Shown: positions 43,681-52,281, counted from the stretch's first letter. The stretch is 64,000 bases of DNA from Gordonia soli NBRC 108243 (GCF_000334455.1 NZ_BANX01000002.1:186001-250000); one strand, 5' to 3'. Numbers and translations are program-made. The notes: a model not told the origin generated them from the letters alone.

Positions 43681-44262
43681 TCAGCCTGGTGCCACCACAG
43701 ATCGGCCGACGAGATCGGCGTCGCGCAACCATGTGCCGAGCTCACGGGCGGCGGCGTCGACGAACGTCGGCCATTCCATGGCTGCTTCGTCGGCACTGTC
43801 GCTGACCACCTTCACCAGGCGGCAGGGCACCCCGAATTCGGCGCTCACGTGGGCGATGGCGCAGCCTTCCATGTCGACGAGATCTGCGCGCCGGGCGAGT
43901 TCGTCACGTCGGATCGGATCGGCGACGAAGGTGTCCCCCGATGCCAGAACTGTGCCGTCACCATCGGGCAGCGTCCAGCTGTCGACCACCGGGTATCCCA
44001 TGGCGGTGAGTTCAGCGCTGCTGATGTCGTGCTCGATCACCGTGGACGGCACGAACAGCCCGCTGTGGTGTGCGTGCAGGGCGCCGGCCGTACCGATGTT
44101 GACGACGAGATCGACCGGCGGCCCGTCGGACAACGCACGTGTGAGTGCGATGGCCGTGGAGACCTTGCCGATCCCGGTGATCAGCAGGCGGGTTCCGTCG
44201 GGGACGTGCTTCGCCTCCGAGCGGGTGGCGGACACGACGAGGACGGACTGATCGTTGCTCAC
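43681..44262 (-). CDS. Nucleoside phosphorylase/MTA-SAH nucleosidase family protein
   Basis: A 193-residue protein with a GTG start. PNP/UDP family features are the phosphate/ribose region VVNIGTAGALHAHHSGLFVP and VDMEGCAIAHVSAEFGVP, in which ME binds ribose and the following residues purine. The aspartate general acid is in VVSDSADE. It is shorter than usual (about 230). It cleaves the N-glycosidic bond of a nucleoside such as methylthioadenosine or a related compound. It follows the fructosamine-kinase gene by 9 bp. Confidence 0.85.
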   Translation of the reverse strand: MSNDQSVLVVSATRSEAKHVPDGTRLLITGIGKVSTAIALTRALSDGPPVDLVVNIGTAGALHAHHSGLFVPSTVIEHDISSAELTAMGYPVVDSWTLPDGDGTVLASGDTFVADPIRRDELARRADLVDMEGCAIAHVSAEFGVPCRLVKVVSDSADEAAMEWPTFVDAAARELGTWLRDADLVGRSVVAPG

Positions 44263-44271
44263 AGATGTCGA

Positions 44272-45039
44272 TTATCCAGCCGCGCGCAGCGTCTCGCGCG
44301 CGGCCTGCCCCAGGGCCTTCCCATACGACGGCCCGTGACCGGCCGCGTGCACCGCAAGCGGGTGCAACTGATGCAGCGGCACCCGATCCTGCCATCCCGC
44401 ACGAAGTGGGGTCTCGGCGTCATAGGAGTCGATGATCGTGCCGAGGAGCGGACACCCGAACAGTGCGAGCATGGCGAGGTCGGTCTCGCGGTGTCCACCG
44501 TGCGCCGCCGGGTCGATCAGCACGACACCGGCCGGCGTCCAGAGCACGTTCCCAGTCCACAGGTCGCCGTGCAGCCGTGCCGGCGGCTCGTCGTCATCGA
44601 AGGCTCCGCCGGCGATCACGACGCACGCATCACGGACCGCGGACTCGTCGACAGCGGTGAGATTGCCGGCCCGACATGCGGGTTCCAGATACGGCTCCAC
44701 GCGCTCGGCGGCATAGAACTCCCCCCAACGAGAATGAGTTCGACTGCTCAGGGCGCGTTCGCCGATGAACTGCCTGCCGGTGTGCCCCTCGGGCGCCGAA
44801 CCGAACCGGTCCGCACCGGCGACGTGCATCCGGGCCAGCTCACGACCGAACCGGCTCGCGGCATCATCTGTCGGCGCAGCCGATTCCAGTCGGTCGAGTT
44901 CGATGTGGTGCGCACCGACCGTACGCACCCCAACCACCGGTCCCCCACCCGCCGCGAGCCAGCGAAGGCCGGCCGCCTCTGCAGCGAAGAAGTCGGGGTC
45001 GACGTCGCTGCGGTCCTTGCGGAAGGTCGAGACCGCCAT
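44272..45039 (-). CDS. Fructosamine kinase family protein
   Basis: A 255-residue kinase-fold protein from MAVSTFRKDRSDVD. The catalytic loop is ARLHGDLWTGNVLW with the Asp base, followed by the metal-binding VVLIDPAAHGGHRETDLAML. This matches FN3K/KtrA-like enzymes that phosphorylate ketosamines (glycated amines) so that they break down. The ATG overlaps the stop of the SDR gene (TGATG), indicating coupled translation. Confidence 0.92.
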   Translation of the reverse strand: MAVSTFRKDRSDVDPDFFAAEAAGLRWLAAGGGPVVGVRTVGAHHIELDRLESAAPTDDAASRFGRELARMHVAGADRFGSAPEGHTGRQFIGERALSSRTHSRWGEFYAAERVEPYLEPACRAGNLTAVDESAVRDACVVIAGGAFDDDEPPARLHGDLWTGNVLWTPAGVVLIDPAAHGGHRETDLAMLALFGCPLLGTIIDSYDAETPLRAGWQDRVPLHQLHPLAVHAAGHGPSYGKALGQAARETLRAAG

Positions 45040-45953
45040 CACCGCCTGGACGCGGCGTCGACCTCGGCGGTGGCCGCACTGACCCGGGCCAGTCGGCTGA
45101 ACCGGTCGTTGGCCACCCGCATCGCGATCTCGTACGGCAGGGCGAACTTTCGTGCCCACCAGTAACCGAATCGGATGTCGAAGGACGTGTAGACGAGGAA
45201 GCGGTTCTTGCGGACTCCGGTGAGGATCGCCGACGCGGCCTTCTCGGGAGCGATGGCCGCCTTCTCGAAATGCCCGACGGCCGCTTTGATCCGGGGATTG
45301 TCACGGTCGACGCCGGCGATCTCGACGGTGCCGACGAGCGGCGTCTTGACAGCGCCCGGGCACACCAACGAGACGCCGATCTTGTGCTGGCGCAGATCGA
45401 ATCGCAGTACCTCGGAGACCCCCCGGATTCCGAACTTGCTCGCACTGTAGGCGGCGTGCCACGGCAACGCGAGCAGACCGGCAGCCGACGACACGTTCAC
45501 CAGGTGGCCGCCGGTCCCGCGACGGACCATCTGCGGCACAAAGGATTCGATGATGTGGATCGGACCCATCAGGTTGACGTCCACCATCTGCCGCCAATGC
45601 CGGTGCTCGAGGTTCTCGACCGTCCCCCACGCCGACACGCCGGCGATGTTCATCACCACGTCCATCACACCGACCTCGGCGTCGACCTCCCGCGCGAACG
45701 CGGCGACCCACTCGTAATCGGAGACATCACCGGCTCGGTGGTAGAGGACGTCGCCTCCCGCCGCGGCGATCTCGCCGACCGCCGCCTCCAACGGATCGGC
45801 GTGCAGGTCGGTGAGCACCAGACGCGCGCCGTTGCGAGCGGCGGCCAACGCGGTGGCCTTGCCGATACCGCTCGCGGCACCGGTGATCAGCACCACCCGC
45901 CCCCGCAGCGACGGCACCGGTGTGTCCATGACGATCAGATCTCGCAGCCCCAT
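45039..45953 (-). CDS. Short-chain dehydrogenase/reductase
   Basis: A 304-residue SDR with TGAASGIGKATA, an NIAG motif in VVMNIAGVSAWG, catalytic serine in LVNVSSAAGLL and YSASKFGIRG. An Asp after strand 2 (LVLTDLHADP) points to NAD(H). The extended C-terminus, with YTSFDIRFGYWWARKFALP, may contact membranes, as in several mycobacterial SDRs. First gene of a likely SDR/fructosamine-kinase/nucleosidase operon. Confidence 0.9.
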   Translation of the reverse strand: MGLRDLIVMDTPVPSLRGRVVLITGAASGIGKATALAAARNGARLVLTDLHADPLEAAVGEIAAAGGDVLYHRAGDVSDYEWVAAFAREVDAEVGVMDVVMNIAGVSAWGTVENLEHRHWRQMVDVNLMGPIHIIESFVPQMVRRGTGGHLVNVSSAAGLLALPWHAAYSASKFGIRGVSEVLRFDLRQHKIGVSLVCPGAVKTPLVGTVEIAGVDRDNPRIKAAVGHFEKAAIAPEKAASAILTGVRKNRFLVYTSFDIRFGYWWARKFALPYEIAMRVANDRFSRLARVSAATAEVDAASRR

Positions 45954-46013
45954 GAGGCCAACCCTAGACGTCGGGCGCCCACTCGATGGTCACCTTGCCG
46001 CCTACGAGTGCGG

Positions 46014-47093
46014 TCAGCCGATCGGCAGCTTGCCGCCGAACAGCCCGTAGATCACCTGGAGCATCGCCTTGAGGATCTGCGCCGAGACATCCTGTCCCTG
46101 GCTGCTCAGCAGAGCCAAGATCACCTTCGGATCCTTCGAGTCGATCAGCTGCTGCACGAACGGGAGCACGGTCGCGAGACCGTCGTCTGCAGTGCTGTCG
46201 TCGGTTCCGGGGGTCGATGTCCCGGGCTGGCTCGCGGTGCCGGGTGTGGTCGACGACGGCGGCGTGGTCCCGGAGGCGACCGGCCCCCGGACGTAGCCGA
46301 GGATGCCCTGCGTGACGGCCATCGCGTACTTGAGCTGACCGTCCTTCTTGCTCAACGCATCAGCCTCGCCTGGGTTGGAGAGATTGCCCAGTTCGAGGAA
46401 CACGGCGGGGACCTTGGTCAGGTTGACCGCTGCGATGTCCGATCGCGTCTGGATGCCGTTGTTGACGCCGGCATAGTTCGCCGACGGGAAGCCCGCCTTG
46501 ACGAAAGCGTCCCGCATCGTCTCGGATGCCTTGCGGCCCTCGCTCGACTGCACACGGCTGACCGTGGCGTCCGGCACCGGGAGCTTGGGCACGATCAGGT
46601 GGAAGCCCTTCTTGGCGTTGTCGGCGCCGCGTGTCGTCGAGTCGGCGTGCAGACTGACCGCCACCGCAGCACCGGACCTGCTCGCCGCAGCGGCACGCTG
46701 GTCGACGCAGCCACCCCAGCCGCGATCGTCGGGCCGGCTCAGCACGACGCGCGCCCCTTGACTCTCGAGGCCCGCCTTGACCAGCTGGGTGATCTCCCAG
46801 TTGACCGTGTGCTCTTGTGCGCCGTTGACGCCGGTCGCCCCTGTGGTCTGGCAGTCCTTCTTGCCGCCCCGACCATCGGGTACCTGCGCATCGAGCCGAT
46901 GACCGGCCGCGCTGGCCTGATGGCCGGGATCGAGGAAGACGGTCTTGCCCGCCAACGCCGTGCCCGCGGGCGCGGGAGCAGGGGCCGGCGCAGCCGTCGC
47001 GGGCGCACCGACGGCGAGGGCGGAGCCGGCGACCACGGCGAGGGCGGTGAGCATGCCGGCGGACCGGACTCGAAGAGGTCGTTTCTGGTTCAT
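46014..47093 (-). CDS. N-acetylmuramoyl-L-alanine amidase (Rv3717/Ami1-like)
   Basis: A 359-residue exported amidase from MNQKRPLRVRSAGM; cleavage is likely after ATAAPA near residue 36. The Amidase_3 zinc site is formed by DPGHQ (H58), QEHTVNWEI and SLHADST, and the catalytic glutamate by VFLELGNLSNPGEA. A Ser/Thr/Pro-rich linker and a hydrophobic C-terminal 80 residues (ILALLSSQGQDVSAQILKAM) follow, longer than Rv3717. It cleaves peptide stems from peptidoglycan in wall turnover. There is no SH3 or other wall-binding domain. Confidence 0.92.
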   Translation of the reverse strand: MNQKRPLRVRSAGMLTALAVVAGSALAVGAPATAAPAPAPAPAGTALAGKTVFLDPGHQASAAGHRLDAQVPDGRGGKKDCQTTGATGVNGAQEHTVNWEITQLVKAGLESQGARVVLSRPDDRGWGGCVDQRAAAASRSGAAVAVSLHADSTTRGADNAKKGFHLIVPKLPVPDATVSRVQSSEGRKASETMRDAFVKAGFPSANYAGVNNGIQTRSDIAAVNLTKVPAVFLELGNLSNPGEADALSKKDGQLKYAMAVTQGILGYVRGPVASGTTPPSSTTPGTASQPGTSTPGTDDSTADDGLATVLPFVQQLIDSKDPKVILALLSSQGQDVSAQILKAMLQVIYGLFGGKLPIG

Positions 47094-47257
47094 AGCTGTC
47101 GGGCAGACGCGCGTTCCCCTACGCATCCGCCACGCTCCTTCCATCGCGCAACTCTGGCCACATTAGTCACAGTGGCCTCAAGTGAAACACCCGTCGGCGA
47201 CTTTGGGAAGTTCGCGAACTGGGACGACGCAATCGTTAGCCAGCCGTGACGTCGCGT

Positions 47258-48325
47258 TCAGCCCGCGTCGGGCAGGTGGCGCGTGATGCTGAGGATTCCG
47301 TGCTCGTCCGTTGTGTCGGTCCTGCGAACCGCCTCCGACAGTCGCCGACGCACGTCGTCGGCATCGAGTCCGGTGCCGATGACCACTAGCGCGGTGGACG
47401 GCTGCTCCCCGCGCCACGGACCACGGTCGACGCGCACGAATCCGCCGACGGCGTGGACCACGTAGCGCTGCCGATGCCCCGGTAGGTCGAACGAGACCAC
47501 CCCCTTGATCCGGTAGCTGCCGACCGGGGGGCGTTCGAGGACGGCGGCGAGTGCTCGCGGGTCCATCGGCTCGGCGCTGGTGAACTCGACAGACGTGTAC
47601 GCGGCGTGGAGGTGGCCGGAGTGGTCACCCTCGCTGTCGGCGCCGTCTCCGGCCGAGTGGTCGTGCGCGATCTCTTCGACGAGTTCGTCGAGCGTCAGTT
47701 GCCGCGGACCGACGTCGTCGGGGATGACGCGTTCCACGGGATCGAACAGCACAGCGGGATCGAGCGCGCCGTCGATCGTGACGACCCGCGGCGCGGTCGG
47801 GTTGACCGACCGCACCAAGTCGCCGACACGCTCCAGCTCCGGCGGCTCGACCAGATCGGCCTTGTTGACGACGATGAGGTCAGCGACCGAGACGTGGTGG
47901 TCGATCTCGGGATGGCGATCTCGGACCATCGAGACCGATACGGCGTCGACGACGTAGACGAGTCCGCCGTATCGGATCCGAGCGTCGGCGATCGCGGTGA
48001 CCATCCGGATCAACGTCCGCGGCTCCGCGATCCCGCTCGCCTCGATCACGACGGCGTCGATTCCGGCGCGGGGACGCGTCAGTCGGAGCAGCGTGTCTTC
48101 GAGCCCGTCCGCGTCCACGGAACAACATATGCAACCGTTACCCAAGTTGACGGTTCCGTCCGCCTGACCCGCGATCAACAAAGCGTCTATGTTGATTGCT
48201 CCGAAATCATTGATTAAAACTCCGATGCGCATTCTTGAAGTACGCAGCAGATGATTGAGCAAGGTGGTCTTTCCGGAACCGAGGAATCCCGCGAGCACGA
48301 TCACCGGAACCCCCGACGGCGTCAT
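47258..48325 (-). CDS. CobW/G3E family GTP-dependent metallochaperone
   Basis: A 355-residue GTPase. G1 is GFLGSGKTTLLNHLL, the metal-binding motif GNGCICCS (CxCC) is intact, EASGIAEP is the G3/Walker B segment and VNKADL is G4. A His/Asp-rich insertion (EEIAHDHSAGDG, then DHSGHLHAAYTS) can also bind metal, as in ZNG1/YjiA-like zinc chaperones. The C-terminal CobW_C domain ends the protein. It overlaps the upstream trhO gene by 4 bp, so the two are translated together. Confidence 0.93.
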   Translation of the reverse strand: MTPSGVPVIVLAGFLGSGKTTLLNHLLRTSRMRIGVLINDFGAINIDALLIAGQADGTVNLGNGCICCSVDADGLEDTLLRLTRPRAGIDAVVIEASGIAEPRTLIRMVTAIADARIRYGGLVYVVDAVSVSMVRDRHPEIDHHVSVADLIVVNKADLVEPPELERVGDLVRSVNPTAPRVVTIDGALDPAVLFDPVERVIPDDVGPRQLTLDELVEEIAHDHSAGDGADSEGDHSGHLHAAYTSVEFTSAEPMDPRALAAVLERPPVGSYRIKGVVSFDLPGHRQRYVVHAVGGFVRVDRGPWRGEQPSTALVVIGTGLDADDVRRRLSEAVRRTDTTDEHGILSITRHLPDAG

Positions 48326-49224
48326 CTCGGGTCACTCACTGCCGACGCGAACGGCGTGTCCGGATGTTCCCTTTCGAGTCCTTTGAGACAACCGTCACAG
48401 ATGACCGCGAGCTCGCGACCGAGTTCGTCCGGGTAATTCGCGACGAGGTTGGTCGCCCGACCACATTCCGAGCAGCGGCCGACGAGCTCGGTGTGGTCGG
48501 AGAAGTCCACCGACATACGTTTGTCGAACACGTACATCGACCCCGACCACAAGCCGTCGTCGCCGTACTCCGCGCCGTAGGCGGCGATACCGCCGTCGAG
48601 TTGATACACCTCACCGAAGCCCCTCGAGCGCATCAGCGCGCTGAGCACCTCGCACCGCACACCGCCCGTGCAGTAGGTGACCACCGGGCGCCCCTTCAGA
48701 TGGTCCAACGCCCCGCTGTCGAGGATGGGCACGAAATCACGCGTGGTCGCGGCGCCCGTCGTCACCGCTCCGGCGAAGTGACCGATCTGAGCCTCCACCT
48801 GGTTGCGACCGTCCAGGAAGACGACGTCGTCACCGCGTTCCGTGACGAGTTCGTGCAGTTCGCGCGGGCTGAGTCGGGTTCCGGTGCCGACCACTCCGTC
48901 AGCGTCCACGGTCACCTCGTCCGGGACACCGAAGGTGACCACCTCCGCCCGGGTGCGCACCGACAGCCGGGGGAAGTCGTCGCCAGTGCCGGTCGACCAG
49001 GTCGGGGTCAGCTTCGCGAACGCCGGATACGACCTCGTCGTGGTGACGTACCGTTTCACCGGACCCAACTCACCGCCGACGGTGACGTTGATGCCGTGCC
49101 CCGACACGATGATGCGCCCGCGGAGTCCCAGTGCGTCGCACACCGCGTACTGCCAGAGGCGGATGGCCTCGGGGTCGGGCAGCGGGGCGAACACGTAGAA
49201 CGAGACGATCTTGGGGGTCGACAC
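48322..49224 (-). CDS. trhO: tRNA uridine(34) hydroxylase TrhO (rhodanese-like)
   Basis: A 300-residue protein with a GTG start (VSTPKIVSFYVFAPL) that lies 1 bp from the divergent lipoprotein start. It has the N-terminal acylphosphatase-like domain (GRIIVSGHGINVTVGGEL), a rhodanese domain with catalytic CTGGVRCE and a C-terminal zinc ribbon (RCSECGRATN and ICDGCLKG). TrhO makes 5-hydroxyuridine at the wobble position of tRNA using O2. The zinc ribbon gives a possible reason for its coupling to a CobW metallochaperone. Confidence 0.93.
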   Translation of the reverse strand: MSTPKIVSFYVFAPLPDPEAIRLWQYAVCDALGLRGRIIVSGHGINVTVGGELGPVKRYVTTTRSYPAFAKLTPTWSTGTGDDFPRLSVRTRAEVVTFGVPDEVTVDADGVVGTGTRLSPRELHELVTERGDDVVFLDGRNQVEAQIGHFAGAVTTGAATTRDFVPILDSGALDHLKGRPVVTYCTGGVRCEVLSALMRSRGFGEVYQLDGGIAAYGAEYGDDGLWSGSMYVFDKRMSVDFSDHTELVGRCSECGRATNLVANYPDELGRELAVICDGCLKGLEREHPDTPFASAVSDPR

Positions 49225-49225
49225 A

Positions 49226-50026
49226 GTGCAAGCGTACGGACCACGGCGGCGCGGTTCGGCATGGCTGTTGACCGCCGTCGCCCTGCTGGTACCGGCCTTC
49301 TCGGCCCTGGCGGGCTGTTCACTCGCGAACGACCCGAAACCGTCACAGATCGTGTTGCCCCCCACCGACGACGTATCGACCGAGACCGCGGTGCCGACGA
49401 CCTCGGAGGCGAGCGAGCCGACGGACGACAACACTGTCTCGCTGCCGTCCTGGTCCATCGGTCGGGTGATCGCCAGCGCACCGCGGGAGGACAACTCCCT
49501 GTTCCGTCGTGGTGCCACCGCACCCGATTCGCCGCCCCAGGATTCCTCGGGATTCCACTTCTCCACACCGGATCGCCGGACGTCGTGTTCGACCGGCACA
49601 AACGGCACCTCCTCGCTCGTGTGCCGGATGGATCGCGATGTCGCACGCCCGATTCCGCGCCCGTCGCTCGAGCCCTCGTCGTGCCGTTGGTCGAGCACGC
49701 TGGTCGTCCTCGACTCTGACGGACCCGAGCGCGGGGCCTGCGCGAATCGCTCCCCCGTCCTCTACCGCAGCGCCATCGTCGAGTACGGGAACACGATCAC
49801 CGTCTCCCGCTTCTCATGCCTGAGCGAGTCGGTGGGGCTGTACTGCATCGAGTCCGGATCCCGTTCCGGATTCGCCATTACCCCGACCGGTTATCGGGTG
49901 ATCGATGCCGAGGACCGCGCTCCGACGTCACTGCTGGGCGGCGCGACCGGCGATTCCACAGATGATCCGATGAACCGCAGCGATGAACCTTCCGACACGG
50001 ATTCGGATTCAGTTCCCACTTCATGA
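49226..50026 (+). CDS. Predicted lipoprotein of unknown function
   Basis: A 266-residue exported protein. The GTG start gives VQAYGPRRRGSAWLL, a signal segment and the lipobox ALAGC with C31 as the lipidated residue. The mature part has a Thr/Ser/Asp/Pro-rich linker, then a beta-rich region with six cysteines (for example SCSTGTNGTSSLVCRMD, SSCRW, GLYCIESGSRSGFAI) and an acidic Asp/Ser tail. Probably surface-bound; family not recognised. No ribosome site is possible without entering trhO, so the mRNA may be leaderless. Confidence 0.75.
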   Translation: MQAYGPRRRGSAWLLTAVALLVPAFSALAGCSLANDPKPSQIVLPPTDDVSTETAVPTTSEASEPTDDNTVSLPSWSIGRVIASAPREDNSLFRRGATAPDSPPQDSSGFHFSTPDRRTSCSTGTNGTSSLVCRMDRDVARPIPRPSLEPSSCRWSSTLVVLDSDGPERGACANRSPVLYRSAIVEYGNTITVSRFSCLSESVGLYCIESGSRSGFAITPTGYRVIDAEDRAPTSLLGGATGDSTDDPMNRSDEPSDTDSDSVPTS

Positions 50027-50189
50027 CCTGCAGCATTCTTTGCGGATTTCACATACCTCTAGGAATGGTGCACCTTCTCAGTCATTCCTTAATTGGATGT
50101 GTATATGATGTCCTCGACAGGGGGGGTCAGACATCTCGTGCGCGAACGGTCGCGCGAGTCCGCTCTGAGGTCAGAACAGGGAGTACACC
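50027..50189 (+). promoter_or_regulatory. AT-rich promoter region of lsr2
   Basis: This stretch is clearly more AT-rich than its surroundings, especially 50040-50115 (for example CCTTAATTGGATGTGTATAT). Lsr2-type proteins bind AT-rich DNA and often limit their own gene, so autoregulation is plausible. A possible stem, CTCGTGCGCGA/TCGCGCGAG, lies in the later part of the leader. Confidence 0.5.
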
Positions 50190-50525
50190 ATGGCACGAAA
50201 AGAAATCGTTCAGGTCATCGACGACATCGACGGCAAAGTCCTCGACGAATTCGAGACCGTCAAGTGGAGCCTGGACGGCAAGACATACGAGTTCGACACG
50301 TCCTCGAAGCACGCCCAGCAGTTCCGCGACTCGCTGTCCAAGTACGTGGAGGTCTCCCGGGCAACATCGCGCTCGCCCAAGCGCGTGACCGTGACCAACG
50401 GCGCCGGACGCAGCAAGGACCAGACCCAGGCCATCCGCCAGTGGGCCCAGAAGAACGGCCACGACGTCAGTGACCGCGGCCGCATCCCGCGCGCCGTGAT
50501 CGAGGCCTTCGAAGAGGCGCACTGA
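50190..50525 (+). CDS. lsr2: Lsr2 nucleoid-associated xenogeneic silencer
   Basis: A 111-residue protein of the usual length. The N-terminal dimerisation domain (EIVQVIDDIDGKVLDEFETV, then VKWSLDGKTYEFDTS) is followed by a basic linker and the C-terminal DNA-binding domain, which ends in the AT-hook-like RGRIP within VSDRGRIPRAVIEAFEEAH. Lsr2 coats AT-rich DNA, silences acquired genes and organises the chromosome. It is preceded by an AGGGAG ribosome site. Confidence 0.97.
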   Translation: MARKEIVQVIDDIDGKVLDEFETVKWSLDGKTYEFDTSSKHAQQFRDSLSKYVEVSRATSRSPKRVTVTNGAGRSKDQTQAIRQWAQKNGHDVSDRGRIPRAVIEAFEEAH

Positions 50526-50563
50526 CCTCACAGCGGCGACACCCGCGGGGGGCCTGTCACGAC

Positions 50564-50619
50564 CACATACGCCGACAGGGCCCGGATCCATTCGGATCCG
50601 GGCCCTGTCGGCGTATGTG
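50564..50619. terminator. 26-bp perfect-stem hairpin after lsr2
   Basis: Two exactly complementary 26-base arms (50564-50589 and 50594-50619) enclose the 4-base loop ATTC. The arms begin CACATACGCC and end GGCGTATGTG. Position between convergent lsr2 and monooxygenase genes fits a bidirectional terminator; there is no U-tract. Confidence 0.85.
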
Positions 50620-50641
50620 CAGCCGTGTGCGTCCTGTCCCC

Positions 50642-52015
50642 TCAGCCGGCCAGCGGCACTCGGCCTTCGCCCCGCACGTCGGCAGGCAGGTCGTCGGTCG
50701 GATGGCCGAGTCCGAGGTGCTCGCGCAGCGTCCTGCCCCGGTACTCGCGTCGGAACAGTCCGCGACGCTGCAACTCCGGCACCACCTGATCGACGAAGTC
50801 GTTGAAGGTACCGGGTGACTGCGCGGTCGAGACGATGAACCCGTCCGCCTCTCCCCCGGTGAACGACTCCTCGATCTGGTCGGCCACATCGGATGCGGTG
50901 CCCACGAACTGAGGCAGCAGAACCCCCTCGGCGTAGAGCCGGCCGATGTCGCGCAACGTCAGCTCGTCCCGCTCGCTGAGGCGCCGGGCGACGTCGAAGA
51001 GCCCCTGCGTGCCCGACACCTGCACGTCTTCCAACGGCGCGTCCAGGTCGTACCCGGAGAAGTCGTGGTCGGTGTGCACCGACAACGTGATCAATCCCGA
51101 CACCGGGTCGGCGAGTTCGTTGTGGAAGGCCTGCTTCTCGCGTGCAATGGACTCTGTCTCGCCGATGAAGGGGATGAAGGAGGGGAAGATCTTCACGTGG
51201 TCGGGATTGCGCCCGTGGTTGTCGGCGCGTGACTTCACGTCGTCGTAGTAGGCGCGCCGTCCCTCCGGTGTCGGATCGATCTCGAAGATCGCCTCGGCCC
51301 ATCGAGCCGCGAAATCCTTTCCGCGGCTCGAGGACCCGGCCTGGATCAGAACCGGTCGATGCTGGGGCGAACGCGGCTGGTTGAGCGGGCCGCGGGTCCG
51401 GTAGTACTCACCCTCGTGGTCGACGGCACGGACCTTCGTCGGGTCGGCCCAGACTCCGGTTCCCTTGTCCGCGACGACCGCGTCCTCGTCCCAGCTCGAC
51501 CACAGTTTGACTGCTGTCTGCACGAATTCCTCGGCGCGGGCGTACCGTTCGTCGTGGGCGACGTGTTGATCGAACCCGAAGTTCTGCGCCTCGGCCTGTG
51601 ACAGCGAGGTCACGATGTTCCAGGCGATTCGTCCACGGGTCAGATGGTCGAGCGAACCGAACAGGCGCGCCACCTCATAGGGGTGGAAATAGGTCGCGGA
51701 CTTGGTGACCGCGACGCCCAGATGGGTGGTCACGGCCGCGATGCTCGCCGCAACCAGACTCGGATCGATGGTGGCGGCCGCCTGCGTCCCCCGACGCAGC
51801 GGCTCGGTCTGGTCGGCACCGAATCGGATCGGCGCGGCGAGCAGATCGGCGAAGAAGGCGAAGTCGAAGAGTCCGCGCTCCAGGATGCGGCCGACACGGT
51901 GGTAATAGTCCGGGCCGAAATAGTCGGTCTCCGATCCAGGGTGCCGCCAGGCGGCGTGCGAGTGGGTCACCGGTGATGCGATCAGGAATCCGCCGAGATG
52001 AAGTTCACGGGTCAT
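50642..52015 (-). CDS. FMN-dependent monooxygenase, NtaA/SnaA/DszA family
   Basis: A 457-residue luciferase-like enzyme starting at MTRELHLGGFLI. Family features are WRHPGSETDYFGPDYY, FDFAFFADLLA, NIVTSLSQAEAQNFG and VLIQAGSSSRGKDFAARWAE. It needs FMNH2 from a separate reductase. Relatives attack nitrilotriacetate, dibenzothiophene sulfone or sulfonates, often to recover sulfur or nitrogen. No desulfurisation partners or transporter lie next to it, so the substrate cannot be assigned. Confidence 0.93.
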   Translation of the reverse strand: MTRELHLGGFLIASPVTHSHAAWRHPGSETDYFGPDYYHRVGRILERGLFDFAFFADLLAAPIRFGADQTEPLRRGTQAAATIDPSLVAASIAAVTTHLGVAVTKSATYFHPYEVARLFGSLDHLTRGRIAWNIVTSLSQAEAQNFGFDQHVAHDERYARAEEFVQTAVKLWSSWDEDAVVADKGTGVWADPTKVRAVDHEGEYYRTRGPLNQPRSPQHRPVLIQAGSSSRGKDFAARWAEAIFEIDPTPEGRRAYYDDVKSRADNHGRNPDHVKIFPSFIPFIGETESIAREKQAFHNELADPVSGLITLSVHTDHDFSGYDLDAPLEDVQVSGTQGLFDVARRLSERDELTLRDIGRLYAEGVLLPQFVGTASDVADQIEESFTGGEADGFIVSTAQSPGTFNDFVDQVVPELQRRGLFRREYRGRTLREHLGLGHPTDDLPADVRGEGRVPLAG

Positions 52016-52143
52016 GGAGAGTACGTCCTCACTGTCGGGTGAGGGCGAGTCAACCGGGAGGCGTTCGCAGCGAACAGGCTTCGACTCCTGATGATCGGAA
52101 GCCCAGCGCCGAGGCGGGACGCCGCGGTGCACGACCGCGGCGG

Positions 52144-52281
52144 TCAGAGCAACCAGACGAGCAGGCCGATGATCACAGCCCAGAGCACCACCGAGATCGC
52201 GAGGCCGATGAGGATCCCGCGAAGCGCCCGGGAACCCTCGGCCCGGTCACGGTCGGTGCGCCGCTGAGCAGTCAACCTCAT
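52144..52281 (-). CDS. 45-residue single-span membrane protein
   Basis: A short frame reading MRLTAQRRTDRDRAEGSRAL then a hydrophobic span from about residue 22 to the end (ILIGLAISVVLWAVIIGLLV). The basic soluble start and clean 20-plus-residue span look coding, and third positions are GC-biased. No ribosome site is evident. It is 128 bp upstream of the monooxygenase gene on the same strand. Family unknown. Confidence 0.55.
   Translation of the reverse strand: MRLTAQRRTDRDRAEGSRALRGILIGLAISVVLWAVIIGLLVWLL

Noticed and set aside
45270-47249. 659-codon plus-strand frame
   Set aside because: Antisense to the SDR and amidase genes, with composition typical of a shadow frame.
50642-52015. Dibenzothiophene desulfurisation operon
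   Set aside because: The monooxygenase belongs to the DszA-like family but no DszB, DszC or flavin reductase gene is nearby.
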